Source: Microplitis mediator (lineage: Eukaryota; Arthropoda; Insecta; Hymenoptera; Braconidae). Taken from it: a stretch of DNA of 64,000 bases. The DNA lies in assembly GCF_029852145.1 (NCBI RefSeq), contig NC_079975.1:19535364-19599363 (forward strand), in the 5' to 3' direction. A program made the translations under genes and the position numbers. The first letter of the stretch is position 1; every line of letters begins with the position of its first letter. The notes under the pieces were generated by a model. That model did no database searches. It was given only the letters and a program-made list of their open reading frames with translations, and was not told where the DNA came from. This document shows positions 35,126 through 44,300 of the stretch, piece by piece.

Positions 35126-38100
35126 CAAATATCATCGAGACAAATGAACCGATGAATTTTCAAATCTGAACTGTTCTTGAACTCAATAATATGCAACGAT
35201 TGCAGTATTAATCATCAGAATCAAATAATTTGCTAGACAGATATCGCTGACTACACAAAATTTACACTGTAAAAAATTCGCGGAGTGAATGCGGATTAAA
35301 TCCGGAGTGAATGCGGAGTGAATTAATTTTTAATTATTCACTCCCCTTGGAGTGAAATTCACTCCGCAGGGGAGTTTTCACGGAGTGGATAATTTTTTAT
35401 TAATTTAATCCCTCCGGAGTGAAATTCACCCCGGAGGGGAGTTTTAAAAATATTAATAATAAAATATAACTCCACTAAGTAAAATCGAAATAAAAATTCG
35501 CGTATTACAGTACTGATCAACTGATACGCACACACACACGCACACACACCCGAACACACGCACGCACACATTCGCACACACACGCACGCACACATTCACA
35601 CACATGCGCACACACACCCGAACACACGTGCACACACCCGAACACATTCGCACAAACACATGCACACATTGCACACACCCGAACACACACACGCACACAT
35701 TTGCACACTCGCACGCGCACTCACGTACGGACACACATCCACATATACGCGCACATACACGCTGTTTAACAACTAATATAAATTAATTTAAATGTTAAAA
35801 CTCCGGACCGGAGTGAATTGGGAGTGAAATACAATCCGCATCACTCCGCTAAAAAAACTCCCAATAAAATTTTGTAAAAAATTTACGGATTGAATGCGGA
35901 TTTAATCGCGAGTGAATGAATTTTTAACTCCCCTCGGAGTGAAATTCACCCCGAAGAGGAGTTTTGAAAATATTATTAATAAAAAATGACTCTATTAAAT
36001 AAAATCGAAGTAAAAACTTGCGTATCACATAACTGATCAGCTGATACGCACACACACACGCACACTTACACACACCTCGATTTAGTCGTTCAGGAGATAT
36101 CGAATCTATAGGCATATTGTGAATATTTAATCACCATATATGCACCTATATAGAGTATAAATAGCCATGTATGTACTTATCAAGTATTATATTTCAGTTG
36201 GACCCGATTGAAATTTCCCAATCGTCTCCAATCGGAAAATAATGTATATTTTCGATATCAATTAGTTTTAATCCGATTAAATTGAAATTGAAAATTAGAG
36301 ATAGCTACCCTATCAAAAAAATCCATGTGAAGTCGCATGAGGACCCATAGGGATCCAGATAGGGAAGTATAGATTTATGTAAGAATCCATAGGAATTAAT
36401 ATAGCAGGGCGTGGATTTATATAAGAATCCATGTTGGAAACCATGTGTATTTGGATTCCCATATGGGATCTCCATATAGGATACTGTGGGTACCCGAATT
36501 CTTATTTGGGAACTTCACATAGGAAACTGGGTACCTGGATTTCCAAATAGAAAACCTACATACGAAGCTGTGGGTGCCTAGATTTCCATATAGGAACTCG
36601 GCATAGGAACTAGAATATATCAATTACTATGTTGGAAATTCATATAGGAATCTAGGTTCCTATATAAATTTTTTTTCTTTTTTCTTTTCTTTCTTTTCCC
36701 AAATAAAATATCGTCCTTTATCTTAGTTGCCTTGTATAAAAACCACATAATTCATTATAATTTATCGATGTATATTTATAATTTTTAAAAAAAGGTTATG
36801 AAGATGAGTTTAAAAAACAATCACCTCACGAAGTAGAAACATTTAATCAAACTTACGATTATCATTCAGTCATGCACTACCCTTCGGATTCATTTTCAAT
36901 TTCGTGGCCTTTTGAGACATTGATACCTAAGCAAGGAATGCAAAATGAGGTTCAATTCATGGGTGCCCAAATAAAACTTAGTGAAGGTGATATAGCGACT
37001 ACAAATCTTCTATACAACTGTCCCAGTAAGTATAACATTATTGAATACGATTTGTGTGTCAAGGGGTGAAACAAGGCAATTTTAGATAAGGCTAAGGTTG
37101 GCTGCTTGATGCAGAAACTGGCATGAATAAATTAATATTCACTCCGTGTCACACATTATTTTTATCATAATTATATGGATCGTATCTGCGAGTTTTAATG
37201 CCTGCACGGAAAAAAATAAACTTTAAAAATTAGTGTTTGAAATTATAATCTGGAACCCGGGTGTCAATATGGGGAATTTTAACATTCCAAAAAATAAATT
37301 TTATAATACGTGTCGTCAATTTTCTAAGTATCAGTTACGATTTTAAAGTTCAAATAGTAATTTATCTTGCATAGACAATAAATTTTCATACTTATCCTGT
37401 AATTATTCACGTTTTAATCATAAACGAAAAATTAATATTTAGAATGATAGCACAGGTCTACAATGATTTTGGTGCTGCTAAAAGTAGAACGGATTTCAAG
37501 TACATTCGGTACCCGGATAAAAACGTGATACTTACTTTTTTAATGCTACGTATAGATTTCGAGATTTCATTTATTAAAAAACAAAAGAACATTTAATTCA
37601 AAACAGTTAAATACATTTAATTACACATTTTATTTCACAGGTTAGAAGCTTCTCTTTTTAGATTTTCTCCGATGGATGTCTTCAGGACATTCCCGTGTAA
37701 TACTCCAACAGTAATCTGCCATCATCTGCTCATCCCAGCGACCTTGGTATCTATCTTCCATCACCTTTAAATCTTGATGAAAACGTTCTCATTATAGTGC
37801 CGGATAGCTCAACTGGTAGAGCACTCGGCGCGATACCGAATTAGTCTGAGTTTGATTCCCAGTTCGGGCTATCTATATTTTTCTCAATTTATCTATAAAT
37901 TGTCTTATTGAGAAGGTTTGCATGTTTAGGTTTACACTATATTTAAATGGTGGCATATCGACAGCATATCAATATTATTAATTTACAAAAAAATTTATTG
38001 ATTATAATGACATTAACTATGATAAAATACGTTTTTTAGGTTATTATAACGATCGATACAAACCTGAACGTAGCTTCATAATTTTGACAGCTTCGCACGA

Positions 38101-39959
38101 CATCTTGTGGGCTAATTAACCAAAATATAACCTAGAATTAGCGGCACCAAACAAAAAATTTTTTTTTGTAGACCTGTGTAGTTTTTACTGATCGCTTTAT
38201 CATTATAACTTGTCGTTCCCAATTTAAATAGTTCATTTTTTTCCGTGTGGAATCAGTCAAAACGAAACAACTTAAGGATAAAAGTGCGTAGATGAATTCA
38301 ACTGTTCGTGATTAGAAAGAGATATGATTATTTTGAGGCTTCCAATAATCAAACGTAGGCAGAACTGATACCTTTTTTTTTTTTTTTTTAAAGAAAGAAT
38401 TGATGATTTTCAATCTGACTAACAACATTGATCTCAAAATGGTTCGGTTTAATTTATTTATGATAAGCAGTGATCTCGTAACCATAAAGCAATCTGTTCG
38501 AAATCTCACGTATTATTGTCAACTGCGCAATACTTGCCTGCTTCTGTAAATCTTGCAACACTCTGATAACAGTTTGAGATTGTGTCTTTTGCGCGGTTTG
38601 CACAACAGTTTATTGTGTGACATGAGATGAAACAAGTATTTTGAGGTTAGGGTTGGCTGACCAAACCGTAAGTGGGCGCTGGCTTCACCCAAAGTTTGAA
38701 ATCATGTTTTATCTCGTGTCATGCACCAGTGTGTTACACACCATAATAGAAAGTAGGATACTCCAACCCGTGTATATGATTCCCTATACCTGGGCTCAGG
38801 CGAAGATCACAAACACGCGAATTGGGACGTCCTACCTTCCTCCGTGGTATTTTATATACTATTTGAAACGCTTTTCTTCATAAATTCTGCAAGCTTATTT
38901 CGGATATATTGCTAATGAACAGCTATAGTGAGACGTACAGATTTTTGCCAGAAACTCGCATATATTGGCCGTGTTTGGCCAAATTAAGTTTACTCAGGAT
39001 TTAGTTCGGCCAAACACGGTCATTATAATTATAATAATTTTCTGTTAATAATTAGCTATACCTAACTAATACTGTCATCTTTTAGAATGTGGTGAGACCT
39101 TCTATAAACCTACCGGCTCTTTTTATTTTTCAATGAATTCGACTCGTTTGTTGATGAAACCTACACATTGCGAATGGAGAATTAGAGCTGCTCAAGGTGA
39201 AAGAGTTGAACTCGTAATTACATCATTGAGTATTTATGAGACTCCTAAGTGCGCAGTCGATTATTTGGAAATAAGAAATGGTTACTCATACAATAACTCC
39301 GTCTTAGGTATTTTATTTTTCTCCTAACACAATAATAGTACATTGCATAGCGAATGGGCTCACGCAAATTCGCCTTAGTTTCGACTTAACTGGCTTACTT
39401 ATTCACGATTTAAGACGACCAAGTCTTAATCAAGTTTTATTTTCGACAAGGGTATCAATTTATTTATTTTGCAGCTCGTTACTGTGGGGATGTTAATGTA
39501 GCTACTCTAACCGCCAGTAATATTTTGTCCGTGGCATATGTCAAAATGAGTCAAAACATTTCTAACAGTGGTTTCAAAGCATATTATAGGACTATTTGCG
39601 GTGGAACTGTTAATATTAAAACAAATACTCCTTACAAAATAGAATCAACAAACTATCCAGATGCGTATCCACCCAATCAAAGATGCAGTTGGCATTTTAC
39701 TGCTCCAGATAATCATCGCATAGCATTAAGAGTTCACTTTTTTGAACTGGAAATGAGTGACAATTGTATGAATGATTTTCTTATGATAAAAGCTGGCACT
39801 GAATACAGTTCACCGATTATTCGATTGGAATGTGGATCACAAGACTCTTGGCAAGTTAATTCAACTGGTCCTGAATTGTCAGTCATATTTTCCAGTGACA
39901 AGCTGATTGAATATGCAGGATTTTCAGCTACTTTATATGCAATACCTTTAAATAATTGA
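30814..39959 (+). CDS. Astacin-1: secreted astacin metalloprotease with two CUB domains, five exons
   Basis: Exons 30814..31169, 31256..31434, 36795..37025, 39086..39307 and 39475..39959 join in phases 2,1,1,1 into 490 codons. The ATG at 30814 is followed by a hydrophobic signal peptide; RTRR at about residues 50-53 is a furin-like site before the mature enzyme. Exon 2 carries the zinc motif [19 protein letters not shown] (His148, Glu149, His152, His158) and exon 3 the Met-turn [11 protein letters not shown]. The two astacin disulfide pairs appear present (STC, NCGC, NSC, YNCP). Exons 4 and 5 each give a CUB domain with its four cysteines. Intron 2 is 5.4 kb and full of transposons, one starting 69 nt beyond the donor. 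Exon 3 lacks a strong pyrimidine tract before its AG. Secreted protease; digestive, developmental or venom roles cannot be told from sequence. Looks intact. Confidence 0.87.
31503..32432. mobile_element. Foldback TIR element, 'ATCAAAAAAATCC' family, copy 2 (astacin-1 intron 2)
   Basis: Left CCCTATCAAAAAAATCCATG and the right end read inward, CCATACAAAAAAAGCC. Then TGCTCTCTTAAAATGAACCA and arrays of CCAGTGAAATTCACTGG words on both sides, in the same order as 39-1414. Central part has no gene. Confidence 0.8.
32433..33400. other. Astacin-1 intron 2, unassigned
   Basis: AT-rich, with a short purine-rich GGGAGGGGAAGG patch near 33060. No gene, RNA or clear repeat ends found. Confidence 0.4.
33410..33740 (+). 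other. Possible 5' end of a captured or transposon gene with an upstream CTCF-like motif
   Basis: GCCATCTAGTG at 33420-33430 lies about 145 nt upstream of an ATG (33565) opening a frame that reads [20 protein letters not shown] and then [11 protein letters not shown]. The acidic start resembles the beginning of some tyrosine-recombinase or ZMYM-like transposon proteins, but the frame ends after about 56 codons and no domain is present. Speculative. Confidence 0.3.
33777..34545. mobile_element. Dispersed repeat, AACTTCCCGCT family, best copy
   Basis: Starts TTAACTTCCCGCTAAGAAAA and ends AGCGGGAAGTTTTGGGGCTG, so the AACTTCCCGCT ends are inverted. Other copies: 6616-7325, 8015-8650 and 49893-50466. 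Internal repeated modules CGTCGAATG..CAACCATCAAAATCGGTT occur twice. The 126-codon minus frame is probably incidental. Confidence 0.7.
34564..34649. repeat. Small foldback with TTTTTGATGCCTG arms
   Basis: Inverted TTTTTGATGCCTGCCCC and GCGGGACAGGCATCAAAAA surround a CGCACTCGCTTCGCTCGTGC loop. Confidence 0.75.
34865..34927. repeat. Strong GC-rich hairpin
   Basis: GCCCTGCCCTGTGTGTCATG..ATGCCC and its inverse GGGCATCAT..CACACAGGGCAGG flank TCGGCTTCGCCTC. Flanking GGGAAGATAGTT and AACTTTCTTCCC may extend the arms. Related in style to 34564-34649, probably a short MITE. Confidence 0.75.
35093..35126 (+). repeat. Poly-T run
   Basis: About 32 consecutive T. Confidence 0.9.
35264..36080. mobile_element. 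ACACTGTAAAAAATTCGCGG element(s) with CA-repeat core, two broken copies
   Basis: The first copy starts ACACTGTAAAAAATTCGCGG, has GGAGTGAATTTCACTCC words, a CTGATACGCACACACACACG core (to about 35760) and more GGAGTGAA words to about 35855, but loses its far end. A second, truncated copy runs from about 35873 to 36080 with the same order. Intact inverse copy: 41848-42507. The open frames over the CA repeats are not genes. Confidence 0.8.
36308..36676. mobile_element. 'ATCAAAAAAATCC' family, short copy 3
   Basis: Left end ACCCTATCAAAAAAATCCAT followed by GGACCCATAGGGATCC-like palindromes. Many ATATAGGAA(T/C) words follow. The right end is degenerate (TATATAAATTTTTTTTC). Still in astacin-1 intron 2, close to exon 3. 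Confidence 0.6.
37642..37791 (-). pseudogene. 3' end of a widespread arthropod transposon-type gene
   Basis: On the minus strand a frame reads [20 protein letters not shown] and then [20 protein letters not shown], with a basic tail KRSF and a stop. I recognise the (H)GERFHQDI..MEKRYQG.W...MM.DYCW pattern as the conserved end of an uncharacterised, high-copy arthropod protein family that looks transposon-borne. Upstream of ERFHQD there is a stop and then the tRNA-like unit, so only about 49 codons remain. Family recall is from memory; no biochemical role is known to me. Confidence 0.6.
37797..37873 (+). tRNA. tRNA-like sequence (pseudo-tRNA or tRNA-derived repeat)
   Basis: A-box region GGATAGCTCAACTGGTAGAGC and B-box GAGTTTGATTCCC with a plausible 7-nt anticodon loop CGCGATA. 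The acceptor stem is imperfect. It lies inside a transposon and resembles 17585-17663, so a functional tRNA is unlikely. Confidence 0.45.
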
Positions 39960-40360
39960 TCGACTGATCTATATTTGTCAGGCGTTCTCTCAATTCAACC
40001 GAGGAAAATTTCATTGATTGTACATTAAAAATTCACTGATTTATAGTGAAACTTACGCTCTGACAAATAGAAGTTTCATGTGTGCCAAATATAAATGTAA
40101 TGCATACTATATAGGGCTCATTTCTATGCCATAAAATACTACGTTCGGAGATATTGAGTTCCAAACTAGCATATTATAATGATTAAGTATAATTTCCAAT
40201 TAGCTATAATACTAGGATCACGGAGATAATTTCTTAATGAACGTTATACTCAGTAATTTGGAGTAGTCCTGAGCCATTCCAAATTCTTATAAGAAATTGT
40301 TGTCTTGTATTTTAATTTCCAATTATTTTTGTTGGAATTGTTTGTAACTTAAATGAAATT

Positions 40361-40739
40361 CCCGATGAAAAAAGATTTTATACAATTGTATAAAATTATA
40401 TACAAAAAATGGCCCGATCCAATTGTATATAACTGTATAGAAATTGTATACGATTCTACACAAATTGTATACAAGTCTATATAATTATATACAATTTTAT
40501 ACAAATTATATACAATTCTATATAATTATATACATTTCTATATAATTGCAATATATAGAATTATATAGAATTGTATACAATTTGTATAGAATTGTATACA
40601 ATTTTCTATACAAATTGTACACAATTGGATCGGGCCATTTTTTCTATCCAATTATCTATAGTCTATATATCATTATATATAGTCCATATACAATTGATAT
40701 ATAATTCTATACAATTGTATAAAATCTTTTTTCATCGGG
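40361..40739. mobile_element. Foldback MITE with CCCGATGAAAAAAGATTTTA ends
   Basis: Terminal arms of about 32 nt are perfect inverted copies (CCCGATGAAAAAAGATTTTA.. against ..TAAAATCTTTTTTCATCGGG). Inner AAAATGGCCCGATCCAATTG and its inverse add a second pair. The middle is tandem TATACAATT words. Lies between the two astacin genes. Confidence 0.9.
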
Positions 40740-41369
40740 TTTCGAATTCCTTGAAGTAATTTTTACTCTACTCTGCTGGATAATAATTCTGTAGTCTACG
40801 TTAATATACGGCTCATCTCGGCTTCTCTCGCTGCGCTTGCCCATATAACATCTTCGGTCTGTTGAGAATGCGCCACAATATCAGACTCGTGACTTCACTC
40901 CTAGGCTGCCGGAACCCCTATCTTTGTACATGTGTATCGACAATAATTATTCTCATCCTAAATTTTTATGTAACAGGAAAATTACTGTGTAATAAAGATA
41001 AAGAATACTTTTTTATCTTTCTGCTCGTAGACCAATAAAAATTTATGTGATCTTAAACTAGTATACGAATTTTTGTTTTAATTGCGCTCCATTATTTTCA
41101 TTTCGCGACTTGGTAATATGCACATGTTTATATTGCTAAATCATGAAAAAGCAATAATAGTTTATCTACATAACTGATAATACAAATGAGTCATATTCAA
41201 ATTACTTCAACTATACTATGGTTGAGTATTTGAACGGATGACACCTTCAAACTTAAAACTATTGCACACCATATCGAAACATTGAGACAAATATATATTT
41301 TTTGTATAATTATTAGTAATTTTTAAATAATATATTTTGATTTCAATAATTAACTCAAGGTCGTAAAAC

Positions 41370-44300
41370 ATGTTGTACATTTTTTTTATTACTCTAAAAG
41401 TTATTGTTTTAGCGTCATTTTTTTCTTCGTATGAAACAGTAGTAACTGCATCAAATATTCGTGTCAAAAGATCTTTAGCTGTACTTGACAAAGATCAGTT
41501 ATGGGATGATGGTATTATCCCATATGAAATAGATAATACATTGAGTGGTTCACATCGTAGACTATTAAAACTAGCTATGGAGGAATGGGAACAATCAACT
41601 TGTATTCAATTTGTCGACAGAGATAATGAAACCTTTCTACACTACTTATTAGTCAGTAGATCGGGCTTCGGGTAATTATAATTATACATTAATAACGACT
41701 CAAATTTCAATGCATATACTATCATTATTATATTTTTACTTGGGAAGATAAATCATACACACGGTAAAAAATATTATGTACATGTATTAGAAACGGTGCG
41801 TGTTAAATTTTTTGTGCTAATTATTTTGTGTTAAATTGAACTGTGTACACTGTAAAAAATCCGGAGTGAATTCGGAGTGAAATTAAATCCGAATTCACTC
41901 CGCATTCACTCCGCCACTCGGAGTTCCGGAGTTTTGAAAAAAATCACTCCGCATGCGGAGTGAATTGGGAGTTTTTTTTAGCGGAGTGATCTTGGAGTGA
42001 CGCGGATTTTGATTCCCTCCCAATTCACTCCGGTCTGGAGTTTTAATACTTAAATAAATTTATATCAAACTGCTAAACAATGTGTGTGTGTGTGTGTGTG
42101 CAAATGTGTGCGTGTGTGCAAATGTCTGTACAAATAGGTGCGTGTGTGTGTGTGTTCGATTGTGTGCTTGTGTGCAAATGTGTGCGTGCGTGTGTGTGCG
42201 AGTGCGCGTGTTTGCCTAAATATGTATGTGCGTATGTGTGTGCATATCAGCTGATCAATAATGTAATACGCGAATTTTTACTTCGATTTTATTGAGTGGA
42301 GTTATTTTTTATTAATAATATTTTCAAAACTCCGCTCCGGAGTGAATTTCACTCCAGAGGGATTAAATTAATAAAAAATTATCCACTCCGCGCAAACTCC
42401 CCTGCGGAGTGAATTTCACTCCGAGGGGAGTGAATAATTAAAAATTCATTCACTCTGCATTCACTCCGGATTTAATCCGCATTCACTCCGCGAATTTTTT
42501 ACAGTGTAACCTGGAAATTTTCAATTGATTTACTATTTAACACTTTAACAGTGTTACTTATTAGTATGAAAATTGAAATTATTACCATTTATCAAGTGTT
42601 CCTTTTAAATTAATAAAAAAATTCATGTTGTAAACTTAATCTATAAGTCATAGAAGAATTATTTAAAAAATGAAAGTGAAATTGACATTGTAGAAATGAC
42701 AATTTTACTAAAAGTTTATATTATTAATATATTAAATTTGCCATTCACTTAAAGCTGGAATGCTTATCATATGAATAAAAAAGATTTAGATATAATTTTG
42801 AATTATTTCATGTACTGTAGAAAATAATGTTTCGCTAAATAAAAATGTGTTTTTGTTTTTTAAAAAAAAATTAATTAGTTTACTATTCACAACCGCCACG
42901 AAGTATTACGTGATTTTTTTTTAACTTCTTGACTAATAAAAATATTGTTTACTAGCAAAAAGTAGTTCAGTGTTAAATAATAATTGTTGTCACTTTTGAA
43001 AACCTCAACATAATATCTTAATTACATTTAATGAATATTCATGTTACAAAAATAAAATGTAAAAGTTAAATTTTTTTTGTGTCGGAACTGACATTTAAAA
43101 AGTGTTAAATTTACTTCTCGCATTACATAAATTTTGTGTTGTAATACATCCGAATAGTATGTTTTCAAAAACTATGTGGACCGATTCTAACACGCAAATT
43201 GTCTTGATTTTACCACTATATTTTTTACTGTGTACAGTCATATATACTAGACGTATGATCCATAGATGTATAACATATGTCCACATATAGATCATACATG
43301 GAACATATATGATCCATATACATGTCAAATGTGCCCACATAAAAATGATATTTGGATCCTATATATGATCCATATATTCTTCATAGGCGGCTAATTTTGA
43401 TATATACTCCATATATGCTTTATATCGGTGTATATATGATTTATTTTCATCGGGATAAATTGACTAATTTACGTATTGTCCTGATTTATTTGCACTAGTT
43501 GTGAATCGTATGTCGGCAGAACTCTTAGTGGCCGAAATGATTTGAATTTGGGTGGTGGTTGTATGTCGTACAGAATTTTATTGCATGAATTAGGACATAT
43601 AATTGGCTTTTATCATGAACATAATCGTCCAGATCGTGATGAACATGTAATCATCAATATGGACAATGTCAAAACAGGTAATAAACATATTTTGTTTCAT
43701 CTTTAATTTTGCAATTAAAAGTTAATGCTATGAATTTTTAACAGGCAATAATTATAATTTCGACAAATTGTCATCTGAAGAAACTAATACACTTAATCAA
43801 AAATATGATTATTATTCAATAATGCATTACCGACGAAATGAATTTTCAATTGATAAGTTTAAAGATACGATAACTCCCATTGAATCAGCTAACAATGAAA
43901 TTGATATAATTGGTAAAAAAGCACGATTAAGTGATACTGATGTTACTGCTACAAATTTACTTTACGAATGCCCCGGTATGTATTGGACGTAAACAATTAC
44001 TGAAATTTGCTTGTATCAATTCATACATAGTAATTTTACGCAATATTCAAACTAAATCGAACGGTGAGCATTAAAAAAAGGGATGATTTGAAAAGCTCTT
44101 TCTTGAAAGAGCTTTAGTTTTTATAATTTAAGATATGCATTAAGAATTAAAATAGAATGCTGACGGAAACCAATCGACCTTATTTTTCGAGCAAGGGTGC
44201 TTATGGTTAAGTCGGAACTATCGAAAAAAATTCCAGTTGAATTTATAACATCATCGAGTTCGGTTTTTTTGATTAAGTAAATGTTGTTACGTTAGGGTTT

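Larger units (their letters stand above)
37205..38248. mobile_element. TIR element with CACGGAAAAAAATAAACT ends carrying a transposon gene 3' end
   Basis: Left CACGGAAAAAAATAAACTTT and inverted right AGTTCATTTTTTTCCGTG. The subterminal AATTATAATCTGGAACCCGG block recurs in the copy at about 60985-61598. It carries a minus-strand coding tail (37642..37791) and a tRNA-like unit (37797-37873). Confidence 0.75.

Noticed and set aside
35520..35760. CRISPR-like regular repeats
   Set aside because: Simple CA microsatellite without spacers; host is an insect.
35453..35786. Open frames rich in Cys/Val or His/Thr over 35453-35786 and 42080-42295
   Set aside because: They are translations of CA/TG microsatellites inside MITEs, open in several frames at once.
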